Shown: positions 48,839 to 59,715 of the stretch, piece by piece | How positions within the stretch are numbered: the first letter of the stretch is position 1 | How the letters are laid out: each line of letters begins with the position of its first letter | Source: an uncultured beta proteobacterium | Lineage (GTDB): Bacteria > Pseudomonadota > Gammaproteobacteria > Burkholderiales > Burkholderiaceae | Direction of reading: 5' to 3' | DNA length: 64,000 nucleotides | NCBI GenBank assembly: GCA_903871735.1 | Contig: CAIQHU010000005.1 | Location: forward strand, 1-64,000 | Position numbers and translations under genes: made by a program | The notes under the pieces: generated by a model | What the model saw: only the letters and a program-made list of their open reading frames with translations | What the model was told of the DNA's origin: nothing | The model's database searches: none

Positions 48839-49756
48839 ATGAATCCAACGCAAAACATGAAATTCATCCATCTTACAGACTGGGATATTATTCGTGTGGA
48901 AGGGCCGGATACAAAAGTTTTCCTAGAAAACTTGCTCACTTCGAGTGTATCTAGTCTAGACTCTCGGTCTGGTCAACTCTCTGGATTTTGCTCACCCAAG
49001 GGTCGATTAATGGCAAGTTTTTGGATGACTGAACACAGCCAAAATGCTATTCTCATTTGGATCAGTAAAGACCTTGCACCTGAATTTGCCAAAAAATTAC
49101 AGATGTATCGTCTGCGGTCTAAAGTTGAGATTCACTATGAGCCCAATTTTTACTCGGTATATGGTGTTTTATCTTCCTCCAAAGAGCAGGCTGAAATAAA
49201 CTCCGAGGCATTTCTTTTTTTAAAGTTGCCAGAAGTGCTCCACGAATCGCATCCTATTGCTCGCACAGTTTTTGCTTTTCAACAGCCTCCCCTTAGCATA
49301 GATAATGAACTTGCCGGGCAATGGAATTTACTGGAGGTACTGAGTGGTATTCCACGCTTAACAAGCGCAACTAAAGATCTTTTTGTGCCGCAAATGATTA
49401 ATTTTGAATCCTTGGGAGGGGTAGATTTCAAAAAGGGCTGTTATCCCGGTCAAGAGGTTGTTGCACGGAGTCAATATCGTGGCACTATCAAACGTCGATT
49501 AAAACTTGGCACCATCATGGATAATCCTCAGGCACGTTTTAGACCTGGTGATCTAGTTTTTACTGATCAAGAATTAGATCAACCTGCTGGGGTGATCTTG
49601 CTGAGCGCCTTCCACGCAGGCCCAGCAGTAAATTATGTCCAAATGGAAATTAATTTAAGCGCTACGGGCCTACCTCTGCGCATTATTCGGCCAGATGAGG
49701 CACCTTCAAACCTGATCCAAATTATAGAACCACCTTATCAACTTCTAACCATCTGA
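48839..49756 (+). CDS. ygfZ: YgfZ/GcvT-domain folate-binding protein
   Basis: GVDFKKGCYPGQEVVARSQYRGTIKRRL signature. Confidence 0.93.
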   Translation: MNPTQNMKFIHLTDWDIIRVEGPDTKVFLENLLTSSVSSLDSRSGQLSGFCSPKGRLMASFWMTEHSQNAILIWISKDLAPEFAKKLQMYRLRSKVEIHYEPNFYSVYGVLSSSKEQAEINSEAFLFLKLPEVLHESHPIARTVFAFQQPPLSIDNELAGQWNLLEVLSGIPRLTSATKDLFVPQMINFESLGGVDFKKGCYPGQEVVARSQYRGTIKRRLKLGTIMDNPQARFRPGDLVFTDQELDQPAGVILLSAFHAGPAVNYVQMEINLSATGLPLRIIRPDEAPSNLIQIIEPPYQLLTI

Positions 49757-49760
49757 GTGT

Positions 49761-50612
49761 ATGTGCATTATTTTATTTGCTATTAATTCCCATCCGGACT
49801 ACCCTTTTGTAGTTGCGGCAAATCGTGATGAGTTCTATGCCCGTCCGACAAAAAAAATTGATTGGTGGAGCGATTATTCCCATGTACTTGGTGCGCGCGA
49901 TCAAGCGGATGTTCTTGGTTTACCAGGCACAGCACTTGGCTTATCTCAAAAAGGTAAATTCTCAGCTATTACAAATATTCGTGCGCCTAGTGAAAAAAAT
50001 CCAGACTTACGAACCCGCGGTGAACTCACCGCTAAATTTTTATCGCAATCAAAACCGATACATGAATTTATTACCGATCATCAAAAATCGTTTCTACAAT
50101 ACAATGGTTTTAATCTGTTACTAGGAGATCTATCAAATGTCGCACGACCAGAGTTTTTCTGGGTAAGTAATCGGTTGTTGGTTGGCGATAAGATTCGACA
50201 ACGAAAGACAATCAATCCGACTGCCATTTCGGCTGGTTTATACGGCCTATCCAATGCGATGCTCGATACACCTTGGCCAAAAGTACGTTCTGGAGTTGCA
50301 CAATTTGCGCAAGCGCTAGCTCGAGACTCGGGTAAATTTAATCAAGATGCCATGTACTTTAATCTGCTTGCAGATAACAACAATTTCTCAGATCAGGTCT
50401 TGCCATCCACTGGAGTTAGCCAAGAATGGGAAAAAGCCCTCGCGCCAATTTTTATTCAAACTGAACATTACGGCACGCGCTCGTCTACCTTACTACGGGT
50501 TCGTAAAGATGGGATGTTCCAGATGATCGAGCGTAGTTTTCAACAAAATGAATTAACTAACACCAGTATATTTGAAGGTCAACTTGAGCAATCAACCACG
50601 CAAGATCGCTAA
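49761..50612 (+). CDS. NRDE/TANGO2 family protein
   Basis: MCIILFAINSHPDYPFVVAANRDEFYARPT. Confidence 0.92.
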   Translation: MCIILFAINSHPDYPFVVAANRDEFYARPTKKIDWWSDYSHVLGARDQADVLGLPGTALGLSQKGKFSAITNIRAPSEKNPDLRTRGELTAKFLSQSKPIHEFITDHQKSFLQYNGFNLLLGDLSNVARPEFFWVSNRLLVGDKIRQRKTINPTAISAGLYGLSNAMLDTPWPKVRSGVAQFAQALARDSGKFNQDAMYFNLLADNNNFSDQVLPSTGVSQEWEKALAPIFIQTEHYGTRSSTLLRVRKDGMFQMIERSFQQNELTNTSIFEGQLEQSTTQDR

Positions 50613-51088
50613 TCAGAGTGTTTTTGGGATGCTAGGCTTGATTCAGACTGACTTCTGATAGGGTCTTTAATTAAAGAGCGTTTAAAGTATTTAAATGTAC
50701 CAGTTGCCATGCTACATAATTGACCATGTTGATCAATTAATTTTGCTTCGCAAAATGCCATGGTTGCAGTCGTATGAATCGATTTACCAATGACACGGAT
50801 TGAGCCTGCAGTGGCTCGCATAAAGGTGTTTTTGAGTTCGATAGTAACTACGCTACGATCATTAGGGTCAGCTGCCCTTGCGGCAATTGCCATGGCTGCA
50901 TCTGCAAGAGATAATAAGACCCCGCCATGAACACTGCCCCACGTATTTAAGTGCTTTTCTTCAACCTCAAGGCTAATCTCCCCTTCCCCATGACTCATTC
51001 GATGCAATTTAACACCCAACAGGTTTAAAAAAGGCACGTCTAAGTCCAGGTAAACTGCATTTTTGATAGGATCTACTGAATTCGTCAT
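50609..51088 (-). CDS. PaaI-family hotdog thioesterase
   Basis: NTWGSVHGGVLLSLADAAMAIAAR. Confidence 0.87.
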   Translation of the reverse strand: MTNSVDPIKNAVYLDLDVPFLNLLGVKLHRMSHGEGEISLEVEEKHLNTWGSVHGGVLLSLADAAMAIAARAADPNDRSVVTIELKNTFMRATAGSIRVIGKSIHTTATMAFCEAKLIDQHGQLCSMATGTFKYFKRSLIKDPIRSQSESSLASQKHSD

Positions 51089-51105
51089 AAGCAATTAGGG
51101 GTAAA

Positions 51106-51171
51106 TGAGTCAAACTCAGTACATTGAAAGCCAGATAGTAACCAAACTTTTTGAATAAATGTAATACATTT
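51106..51171. promoter_or_regulatory. Two palindromes in the PaaI/msrB divergent intergenic region
   Basis: TGAGT-caa-ACTCA (51106-51118) and AAATGTA-a-TACATTT (51157-51171). Confidence 0.4.
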
Positions 51172-51275
51172 GAGAGTTATAACCGGTAACAGGGTAACTG
51201 AATATCCCTCTATAATAAACCTTTATCATCTTTTGAATTATTTCACTCCTTTTGCCAAAATTGTTTTAAAAAATT

Positions 51276-51704
51276 ATGTCCGCAAACCCAACATCAAAAA
51301 AAACTGAAGCCCAGTATCAAGCAGAACTCTCGCCGATTGAGTTTGAGGTAACGCAAAGATCCGGAACCGAAAGGCCTTTTACCGGAAAATATTGGGATCA
51401 TTGGTCAACGGGTATTTATCAATGTGTTTGTTGTGGAGTGCAATTATTCTCATCCAATACAAAATTCGATGCGGGCTGTGGTTGGCCAAGTTTTTCGATT
51501 CCTTTAGAAAATTCAGCCATTCGGGAAATTAAAGACTCAAGCCATGGCATGATTCGAACAGAAGTTCGTTGTCACAACTGTGAGGCACATTTAGGGCATG
51601 TGTTTGATGACGGTCCTGCTCCATCTGGGCTGAGATACTGTATTAATTCAGCATCACTGCGTTTTAATGACCAACAAAATCAAACTGGAGAATCAAGTCA
51701 GTGA
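51276..51704 (+). CDS. msrB: Peptide-methionine (R)-S-oxide reductase
   Basis: [39 protein letters not shown]. Confidence 0.96.
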   Translation: MSANPTSKKTEAQYQAELSPIEFEVTQRSGTERPFTGKYWDHWSTGIYQCVCCGVQLFSSNTKFDAGCGWPSFSIPLENSAIREIKDSSHGMIRTEVRCHNCEAHLGHVFDDGPAPSGLRYCINSASLRFNDQQNQTGESSQ

Positions 51705-52252
51705 AGTTTTTAGCAGAAATACTTCCTATTATTGCTTTCTTTGCAGCGTTTAAATTATTTGATATTTATGTAGCGACCTTAGTGGCAATGGTGATTACCA
51801 TGTTGCAAATTGCCTGGATCAAGTTTGAGAGAAAACCGATCCCAAAAATTCAGCTATTTAATTTAGCGATTATTCTTATCTTTGGTGGTCTTACTATTGG
51901 TTTACAAGATAAAGACTTTATTATGATCAAGCCTACGATTCTTTATTGGGCTTTTGCGCTGGGACTTGGCGTGAGTTGGTTTATCTTTAAGAAGAATTTA
52001 ATTCAAGCGGTCATCGGCAAAGAGGTTCAAATTGACCCATTCATTGCAGATCAGGTGTGGTTTAAGTTGAACTTGCTTTGGATTGGTTATTTCTTTTTTT
52101 TAGGTTGTTTAAACTGGTGGATTGCCAAAAATTTTTCCGAGGATTTTTGGGCAAATTTCAAACTCTCCACGATCGGAATTTTATTTGTATTTATCTTGAT
52201 TCAAGGCTTATGGTTGAGTAAATATATGAAACAGGAACCTAAGAAAGAATAG
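51701..52252 (+). CDS. yciB: Septation protein A / inner membrane protein YciB
   Basis: [26 protein letters not shown] multi-TM; 4-nt GTGA overlap with msrB. Confidence 0.93.
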   Translation: MKFLAEILPIIAFFAAFKLFDIYVATLVAMVITMLQIAWIKFERKPIPKIQLFNLAIILIFGGLTIGLQDKDFIMIKPTILYWAFALGLGVSWFIFKKNLIQAVIGKEVQIDPFIADQVWFKLNLLWIGYFFFLGCLNWWIAKNFSEDFWANFKLSTIGILFVFILIQGLWLSKYMKQEPKKE

Positions 52253-52258
52253 TTTTTA

Positions 52259-52546
52259 ATGAGTGTCCATCCCCAAATTGTTGTGTATCAACAAGTATTA
52301 ACAGAAAAACTCAAGCCTGACTCTATTGCGATCATTGATGAATCAGACCAGCATGCTGGACATGCAGGTCATCATGCCGGTGGTGCCAGCCATTTACGCC
52401 TACATATTGTTGGGGCTGCTTTTGAAGGCTTAAGCCGTTTAGCTAGACATCGCCTAGTGTATGATATTTTGAATCCATGGATGCCGCATGAAATCCATGC
52501 CTTAGTAATTAATGCGAAAACGCCATCCGAAAATGAAAAAATCTAA
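52259..52546 (+). CDS. BolA family protein
   Basis: SHLRLHIVGAAFEGLSRLARHRLVYDIL...IHALVINAKTP. Confidence 0.92.
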   Translation: MSVHPQIVVYQQVLTEKLKPDSIAIIDESDQHAGHAGHHAGGASHLRLHIVGAAFEGLSRLARHRLVYDILNPWMPHEIHALVINAKTPSENEKI

Positions 52547-53324
52547 CCTCGTAATCTTATCGATTTGTGTAAGCTTTTGCTTTAACCCATTCGTTCTTGC
52601 CCAAAACGCCGCCGTTGTAAATGGTAAGCCTATTCCATTAGCTAAATTAACGCGCATGCTAGAAAAATCTGGTCAAATGAATTCACCGGATGTCAAGGAA
52701 AAAGCGCGCGACGTATTAATTACAAAAGAATTAATCCTACAAGAAGCTGATAAAAGAGGATTAACGAAGAATGAAGAAGTTCGTGATGCTATGGAGCAAG
52801 CTAGATTGAGCGTTCTTGTTTCCGCTGTATTCGAGGATTATATTTCTAAAGATGGTATTTCTGACAAAGATTTATTACCTGTCTATGAAAAAGTCAAGGG
52901 CCAATTTGGTGGGAAGCAATATAAGGTCAGACACATATTAGTTGAAAACGAAAAATTAGCAAATACCTTGCAGGCTCAAATTAAGGGTGGTGCGAATTTT
53001 TCTGACTTAGCAAAAACCAATTCGAAGGATCAAGGCTCTGCCCCCAATGGTGGAAGTCTTGATTGGGTGACGGCTAGTGGCTTAGTTCCTGAATTTGCCC
53101 AAGTGATGACTACGTTAAAGGCTGGAGAATTAGCTAGTTCACCAGTTAAATCACAATTTGGCTGGCATATTATTCAAGTCGATGAGATTAAAGATACTCC
53201 GACTCCAAGTATGCAAGAAGTTAAGCCGCAGTTAGTGCAAATGCTGACCCAAGATCAAAATTGGCAAAAATTTAAATTTTCTGAAATGATGGAAAAGTTT
53301 AAATCGAAGGCAAAAATTCAATAA
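52533..53324 (+). CDS. Periplasmic parvulin-type peptidyl-prolyl isomerase
   Basis: Signal peptide; VRHILVENEKLANTLQAQIKGGANFSDLAK... SQFGWHIIQVDE; start overlaps bolA end. Confidence 0.92.
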   Translation: MKKSNLVILSICVSFCFNPFVLAQNAAVVNGKPIPLAKLTRMLEKSGQMNSPDVKEKARDVLITKELILQEADKRGLTKNEEVRDAMEQARLSVLVSAVFEDYISKDGISDKDLLPVYEKVKGQFGGKQYKVRHILVENEKLANTLQAQIKGGANFSDLAKTNSKDQGSAPNGGSLDWVTASGLVPEFAQVMTTLKAGELASSPVKSQFGWHIIQVDEIKDTPTPSMQEVKPQLVQMLTQDQNWQKFKFSEMMEKFKSKAKIQ

Positions 53325-53513
53325 AGCTCTTCAAGACTTTATTTTTTCTGAGCATTGCGAGTATTGATGTTTTAAATAGTTGGGCCCTAGCATTTTCTAA
53401 TTCTTGTTCTATTTGATATCGCAATGATTGTGCTTTGTTAATACTGCTCTGGTTCTTTATCGCTGCCCCTTCGATTATTGGCAGAGCACGTGTATTGCGA
53501 ACTCACTAAGCAT
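53299..53513 (-). pseudogene. Possible degraded short ORF of unknown origin
   Basis: Frame open 53299-53502: RNTRALPIIEGAAIKNQSSINKAQSLRYQIEQELENARAQLFKTSILAMLRKNKVLKSFIEFLPSI*, no good start in frame; ATG at 53513 lies in another frame. Confidence 0.3.
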
Positions 53514-53542
53514 CCAATTTGTAATCGGTGCAAATTGATAAC

Positions 53543-54325
53543 TTAAATCGCTAGATATTTTTTACTTTGTAGATTATTTGATTTTAAATCTGCAACCCAT
53601 TGTTTAGCTGGGAGCTGATATCTTTTTTGAATAGTCTTTGCCCTTTTTTTGAGGTCCGACCAAGCAAATTTTAAATAAGGTCCTTTAAAAGCAATTGCGA
53701 CTACATTGCAGTCATGAACCTCCTTGAACAACAGCACTCTATTATCAAATACATCACAAATTCGTTGAATGTTTTTTGCGTAACTAGAATGCTGATGAAA
53801 TAAATTGACGGTTAGGACTCCGGGCGACTTTAAGACATCAAAGCACCCTTGATAAAATTGCTTTGAATTTAAAGCTGGTCCAGATGCTTCACCATTAAAA
53901 ATATCTACTTGTAGCACATCGAACTGATTGTTATGCGCTTCCTGTTGAGTAAAGTCTAGGGCGTTTGCCTGAACCACTTGAATTCTGTCATTTCTTAAAT
54001 CTAAATCAAACATGGCCTGAGCTGCAATGATGATTGCAGGATTGAGCTCAACAGCCGTCGTCTTTATCGTCTTGTTTAAATGAGCGGTAAATTTCGTGAG
54101 AGCGGCAGACCCAAGTCCTAGCTGCAATACATGAAACCCCACCATAGGCTCTAAAAAGAGTAACCAAGCCATCATTTGCTGCGCATACTCTAATTCGATA
54201 TGTAATGGCTTTTTTAAATTCATTGCACCTTGGATCCACGGCGTACCTAAGTGTAAGTATCGAATATTACCAACTTCAGAAAAAGTTACCGGTTCGTATG
54301 TAGGCTTTTTCATCAACCAATCCAA
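53543..54325 (-). CDS. Spermidine synthase-like (SAM-methyltransferase fold) protein
   Basis: [16 protein letters not shown]...[40 protein letters not shown]; overlaps purL stop. Confidence 0.82.
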   Translation of the reverse strand: MDWLMKKPTYEPVTFSEVGNIRYLHLGTPWIQGAMNLKKPLHIELEYAQQMMAWLLFLEPMVGFHVLQLGLGSAALTKFTAHLNKTIKTTAVELNPAIIIAAQAMFDLDLRNDRIQVVQANALDFTQQEAHNNQFDVLQVDIFNGEASGPALNSKQFYQGCFDVLKSPGVLTVNLFHQHSSYAKNIQRICDVFDNRVLLFKEVHDCNVVAIAFKGPYLKFAWSDLKKRAKTIQKRYQLPAKQWVADLKSNNLQSKKYLAI

Positions 54326-57300
54326 TATCTGGCATTACGAAACATTCTCATCCATGGGCTCAAGCCGTTATCCGTATCTTGCCAAGATGGTGGTGACCAG
54401 CTCATTTGAGCCGTGCGAAACACCCGTTCAGGGTGTGGCATTAAAGCAGTAAATCTTCCATCCGTGGTTGTTACACCAGTAATACCATCTATTGATCCAT
54501 TGGGGTTAAGGGGATAGTCTAAAGTTGGCTGACCGTAGTGGTCAACAAAACGCATGGTAACTAATTGTTGATTTTTGAGTTGATCAAAAGACCCCTGGAT
54601 ACTAAAGTTAACTTGTCCTTCACCATGTGCTACGACAATAGGTAATTGACTTTTTTGCATTTCTTTAAAAAAGATCGATGGCGATTCCAAAATCTCCACT
54701 TGCACAAATCTGGACTCATATTGCTCAGATTGATTTCTAGTGAATTGTGGCCAGTACTGAGCCCCAGGAATAATGGATGATAAATTACTCATCATTTGGC
54801 AGCCATTACAAACTCCTAAAGCAAAAGTATCCTTGCTCTGAAAGAACACCTCAAAAGTATCTCTTAAACGCGGGTTCATCAAAATTGTTTTAGCCCAACC
54901 CTGCCCAGCTCCAAGGACATCGCCATAACTAAATCCGCCGCAAGCTACAAATCCTATAAATGATTGCATGGATACAGCACCACTAAGCAAGTCAGTCATA
55001 TGCACATCTTGACACTCAAAGCCAGCTAACCCTAAAGCATAGGCCATTTCCACATGGGAGTTCACACCCTGCTCCCGAAGAATTGCTATCCGAGGTTTTT
55101 GTGCCTGATTCATCAAAGGGAAAGCTGGGTTAACTAGAGGATTAAATAGCAGTATTGGGGAAATACCCGGATCTTTAGCGTCTTGAATAGCCTGTTTCTC
55201 ACTGGCAACGCAGTCAGGATTATCCCGCAGAGCAGCAATTGCTAGACTATTTGTTTCCCATTGACTTTGTAAAGAGACCCTTGGTGTTTGATAAATACAT
55301 TGTGCATCTCGCCAAATTTCTATGCTATCGGTTGTATTTATCTTTCCAACAATATGGGTATGCGCACTTAACTGATGATCTCTAAGAATCTTAAAAATAG
55401 CATCTCGGTCGGATCTACGTGTTTGAATAACGATGCCTAACTCTTCATTAAAGAGTGCTTTCAAGGTATTTTCGTGACGTCGTCCACTAATTTGCGATGC
55501 CCAATTTTTCGCATCCCCAAAATCCGATTCAGTCCCTTTTTCGAGAACAAGCAAGTCAATATTTAAGGAAATACCAACGTGCGAGCAAAAAGCCATTTCA
55601 GCAATAGTTGTAAGAAGCCCACCATCTGAACGATCGTGATAAGCGAGTATTTGATTGTTAGCTTTCAGTTTTTTAAGGGCTTGCGCTAAATGGATCAGTT
55701 GATGCGATTGAATATCCGGACAAATCGTATCGATTTGATCAGTTACATGGGTGAGAACGCTCCCGCCCATCCGGTTCTGGCCTTGTCCTAAATCAATCAA
55801 CATGATTTCAGTATCTGGCTCAGCACTATTTAGTAAGGGAGTGAGTGTTTTACGAACATCCTTAACAGGGGCAAAGGCGGAAATAATTAATGAAACAGGG
55901 GATGTAACGCTTCGATCGCTACCATTTTCAGACCATTTGGTTTGCATGGATAGTGAATCTTTGCCCACCGGAATAGATATACCTAACTCAGGACATAACT
56001 CCATGCCGATGGCGGACACCGCTTCAAATAACTTAGCATCCTCTCCAGGAGTACCACAGGAGGCCATCCAGTTCGCAGAAAGTTTAATATGAGATATATC
56101 TGTAATATCAGCGCTTAAAATATTTGTAATGGCTTCTCCAACGGTAATACGAGCAGCAGCCCCGGCATTAAAAATAGCCATAGGTGGTCTTTCCCCCATG
56201 GCCATGGCTTCTCCTCGAAATGACGCAAAGTCAGCCATGGTTACAGCACAATCCGCAACAGGCACCTGCCAAGGTCCAACCATTTGATCACGATGCGTCA
56301 GACCTCCAACGCTACGATCACCAATCGTAATTAAGAAAGACTTACTAGCAACTGTTGGATGAGCAATCACTTGATGAATAGATGTTGGTAGTTGCACGTC
56401 GTCCCAACATGGCCTTGTGATCGGACTAGCAATTTGCTGGACATCACGATGCATCATTGGAGGCTTACCGAGTAGGACCTCCATAGGGATGTCAATAGGT
56501 AAATGCATGGGGTCAGCGACCGGCAAATGACTATCTTGCAGAATCAATTGCCGAGCGGTAGTTGCTTTACCAACTACCGCAAAAGGACAACGCTCACGCG
56601 CACAAATACTCTCGAATAATGGTAGATCTTTTTCGTTGATAGCTAAGGCGTATCGTTCTTGTGATTCATTACACCAAATTTCTGCAGGGCTCATCCCTGT
56701 TTCTTCAACAGGAATTTGCGTTAACTCAAAAATAGCCCCAAGATCAGAACCATCAGCTAGCTCTGGAAAAGCATTCGATAATCCCCCAGCGCCAACGTCA
56801 TGAATCGCAACGATCGGATTTTTTTCTCCAAAGTGGATACAGGCATTAATGACCTCTTGAGCACGGCGTTCAATTTCCGGATTACCTCGTTGCACCGAGT
56901 TAAAGTCAAGATCTTTGGAGTTAGTACCAGTCGTCATTGAACTAGCAGCTCCACCGCCCATACCGATTTTCATTCCAGGCCCACCGAGCTGAATCAGTAA
57001 ATCGCCCTCTTGAATTGGGCGTTTGTGAGTATGGATAGCCTGAATACTACCAATACCCCCGGCAATCATGATTGGTTTATGGTAACCCCATCTCTTACCA
57101 AAAAGAGTCTGTTCAAATACCCGAAAAAAACCACCTAAGATGGGTCTACCAAATTCATTATTAAAGGCTGCACCGCCTAGTGGCCCATCAATCATAATCT
57201 TTAGCGGCTTAGCAATAAAGTCGGGCTTGCCATATGGATTCTTTTCCCAAGGTAATTCTTGATTAGGAATATGCAGATTAGAAACTGTAAACCCGGTTAA

Positions 57301-58302
57301 ACCGGCTTTTGGCTTGCCGCCAATACCCGTTGCTCCCTCATCACGGATTTCGCCACCAGCGCCAGTTGAAGCCCCTGGAAAAGGAGAAATAGCTGTTGGA
57401 TGATTATGTGTTTCAACCTTCATTAAGGTATGAACTTGTTGGTCCATTGATTGGTATAACATGGTCTTTGGATCTGCAAACCACGTTTGGGACATCCCCC
57501 CTGCCATGATTGCAGAGTTATCTGAATAGGCAACAATCGTCCCCTCTGGATGAAGTTGGTGCGTATTACGAATCATGCCAAATAGCGTCTTATCCTGCGC
57601 TACACCATCAATAGTCCAGGTGGAATTAAAAATCTTATGACGGCAATGCTCGCTATTGGCCTGCGCAAACATAATTAACTCTACATCCGATGGATTTCGA
57701 CCCATTTGTATGAAGCTTTTTTCAAGGTAATCAATTTCATCTATTGCTAGGGCTAAGCCTAATTCTTGATTAGCTTTTAACAAAGAAGCTTTACCTTCTT
57801 CTAAAACTGGAATTGTTTTAAAACGCGGTGATTGCAGATCTTGATAAAGTGTTTTTACTTGTTCTAAATCTATCAGAACAGATTCTGTCATTTGGTCATG
57901 ACTAAGCCTGTACAACCAATCGAGTTGCTGCTTATCTAGCTGCTTTTTGATCTGGCAAATAAACTCAATGCCTCTTTCAAGTCGTAAAATGGGTAGATTA
58001 CATATTCTAGCGATATCCGTCGCTTTACTAGACCAGGGTGAGATTGTCCCAATTCTTGGCACAACATAAAATTGTTGGCTATTTTTACCCAGAGATGACG
58101 CCTTATTCTCCGAGCAACTCAAGAGTTCAATGACTTGTGAGTTTTGGGTAGGCGTCAGGGGCTTATCTGACCAAATAAAAAAGCTATATCGACAGGTTAG
58201 ATCCTGAATGGGGATTGTATTGTTTTTAAGAGAGTCTAAAAATTGAATTTTTCGAAACGGGGAAAGAGCTAGAGCTCCACTGAAATGACTAAAGATTGGC
58301 AT
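54313..58302 (-). CDS. purL: Phosphoribosylformylglycinamidine synthase
   Basis: 1329 aa; [43 protein letters not shown], GATase domain [10 protein letters not shown]. Confidence 0.98.
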   Translation of the reverse strand: MPIFSHFSGALALSPFRKIQFLDSLKNNTIPIQDLTCRYSFFIWSDKPLTPTQNSQVIELLSCSENKASSLGKNSQQFYVVPRIGTISPWSSKATDIARICNLPILRLERGIEFICQIKKQLDKQQLDWLYRLSHDQMTESVLIDLEQVKTLYQDLQSPRFKTIPVLEEGKASLLKANQELGLALAIDEIDYLEKSFIQMGRNPSDVELIMFAQANSEHCRHKIFNSTWTIDGVAQDKTLFGMIRNTHQLHPEGTIVAYSDNSAIMAGGMSQTWFADPKTMLYQSMDQQVHTLMKVETHNHPTAISPFPGASTGAGGEIRDEGATGIGGKPKAGLTGFTVSNLHIPNQELPWEKNPYGKPDFIAKPLKIMIDGPLGGAAFNNEFGRPILGGFFRVFEQTLFGKRWGYHKPIMIAGGIGSIQAIHTHKRPIQEGDLLIQLGGPGMKIGMGGGAASSMTTGTNSKDLDFNSVQRGNPEIERRAQEVINACIHFGEKNPIVAIHDVGAGGLSNAFPELADGSDLGAIFELTQIPVEETGMSPAEIWCNESQERYALAINEKDLPLFESICARERCPFAVVGKATTARQLILQDSHLPVADPMHLPIDIPMEVLLGKPPMMHRDVQQIASPITRPCWDDVQLPTSIHQVIAHPTVASKSFLITIGDRSVGGLTHRDQMVGPWQVPVADCAVTMADFASFRGEAMAMGERPPMAIFNAGAAARITVGEAITNILSADITDISHIKLSANWMASCGTPGEDAKLFEAVSAIGMELCPELGISIPVGKDSLSMQTKWSENGSDRSVTSPVSLIISAFAPVKDVRKTLTPLLNSAEPDTEIMLIDLGQGQNRMGGSVLTHVTDQIDTICPDIQSHQLIHLAQALKKLKANNQILAYHDRSDGGLLTTIAEMAFCSHVGISLNIDLLVLEKGTESDFGDAKNWASQISGRRHENTLKALFNEELGIVIQTRRSDRDAIFKILRDHQLSAHTHIVGKINTTDSIEIWRDAQCIYQTPRVSLQSQWETNSLAIAALRDNPDCVASEKQAIQDAKDPGISPILLFNPLVNPAFPLMNQAQKPRIAILREQGVNSHVEMAYALGLAGFECQDVHMTDLLSGAVSMQSFIGFVACGGFSYGDVLGAGQGWAKTILMNPRLRDTFEVFFQSKDTFALGVCNGCQMMSNLSSIIPGAQYWPQFTRNQSEQYESRFVQVEILESPSIFFKEMQKSQLPIVVAHGEGQVNFSIQGSFDQLKNQQLVTMRFVDHYGQPTLDYPLNPNGSIDGITGVTTTDGRFTALMPHPERVFRTAQMSWSPPSWQDTDNGLSPWMRMFRNARYWIG

Positions 58303-58345
58303 AAATGTATTATACGAAATGCCATCTAGTTGGTAATAAAAACGC

Positions 58346-59062
58346 TCAGGAACGCTCCTCAGAGGGTAGGTTTTGATCGATCAGTCGGCCAGCTTTGATT
58401 TGTAAAATACGCCCACATTTTTTAGCCAAATCATGGTCATGTGTAACGATCACGATCGTTGTTTTAAGAACAGCGTTCAATTGAAATAATAAATCGATGA
58501 TTAACTTCCCATTATCAGAATCTAGACTACCGGTAGGCTCATCCACAAAAAGAACTTGGGGATCAATAACAAATGCTCTCGCAAGAGCTACTCGTTGCTG
58601 CTCTCCACCAGATAAAGTCGCTGGATAATGTTTTGATCGATGGGTAAGACCGACTAAACCCAAGAGTTCTTCGGCTTTTTGTATCCGGTGCGGAGTTAAT
58701 TCACCGCTGATTTCTAAGGGAAGTAGCACATTTTCAAGGGCAGTCAGTTCAGGAATTAACAAAAACGATTGAAAAACAAAACCAACAGATTGTTTTCGTA
58801 CTTGCGCTTTAGCATCTTCGGTCAGTTTAGCCAGATCATAACCCAGCAGATTGACTTGGCCTGTGTAAGCAGCATCTAAACCAGCTAAAATACTCAGTAA
58901 GGTAGTTTTTCCAGATCCCGAACTACCCCAGATTGCTACTACTTCGGAATTTTCAATCCCAAGATGCACATCTTTTAATATCTCAACAAGACCACTTTTA
59001 GTAACGACGGTTTTACTCAAATTGCTTGCTTGAATAATGTATTTTGATGGAGTTGTATTCAT
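58346..59062 (-). CDS. ABC transporter ATP-binding protein (YbbA/LolD-like)
   Basis: [46 protein letters not shown]; divergent from tesA. Confidence 0.92.
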   Translation of the reverse strand: MNTTPSKYIIQASNLSKTVVTKSGLVEILKDVHLGIENSEVVAIWGSSGSGKTTLLSILAGLDAAYTGQVNLLGYDLAKLTEDAKAQVRKQSVGFVFQSFLLIPELTALENVLLPLEISGELTPHRIQKAEELLGLVGLTHRSKHYPATLSGGEQQRVALARAFVIDPQVLFVDEPTGSLDSDNGKLIIDLLFQLNAVLKTTIVIVTHDHDLAKKCGRILQIKAGRLIDQNLPSEERS

Positions 59063-59089
59063 GAATAGAGTAAGTTAGGATATTTGCTG

Positions 59090-59713
59090 ATGAAAAAATT
59101 CTTATTTAAAACGCTAAGCATCATACTAATCGGTTTTTTAACACTGAGTGTTTTTGCTAATGATAAAAAATCAAAAAAAATTCTCATCATGGGAGATAGT
59201 ATTTCTGCTGGCTATGGCCTTCGAAATGGCTTAGGATGGGTCGACTTGATGAGTTTGCGCTTAAAAAATCAAACTATTCAAATTATTAACGCCAGTATTA
59301 GCGGTGAAACAACTGCAGGAGGTCGTCAGCGGGTCAATCCCTTAATTCAGCAAATCACGCCAGATGTATTAATCATTGAGTTAGGGGCCAATGATGGGCT
59401 TAGAGGTTTTCCGATTGAAATGACGAAAGGTAACTTAGATCATATGATTAAGTCCGCCAAAACCAAACAAATTAAAGTTTTATTACTCGGCATGAAAATA
59501 CCAAGTAATTATGGCGCGGACTATACCAATCAATTACAAAAAATGTACGCGAACTTGGCAACAGAACATCAAATCGCTTTTGTACCTTTTCTTTTAGAGG
59601 GGATCGCTCTTCGAAGAGAGTTATTTCAAGAGGATGGCATACATCCTAATGAAACTGCTCAGCCGATGATATTAGATCGGGTTATCCCAAAACTGAAGCC
59701 ACTTCTTCAATAG
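59090..59713 (+). CDS. tesA: SGNH/GDSL arylesterase, TesA-like
   Basis: Signal peptide; ILIMGDSISAGYGL, ELGANDGLRG, DGIHPNE. Confidence 0.92.
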   Translation: MKKFLFKTLSIILIGFLTLSVFANDKKSKKILIMGDSISAGYGLRNGLGWVDLMSLRLKNQTIQIINASISGETTAGGRQRVNPLIQQITPDVLIIELGANDGLRGFPIEMTKGNLDHMIKSAKTKQIKVLLLGMKIPSNYGADYTNQLQKMYANLATEHQIAFVPFLLEGIALRRELFQEDGIHPNETAQPMILDRVIPKLKPLLQ

Positions 59714-59715
59714 AC

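Noticed and set aside
55751-56092. 113-aa plus-strand ORF inside purL
   Set aside because: Antisense to a conserved purL segment; no domain
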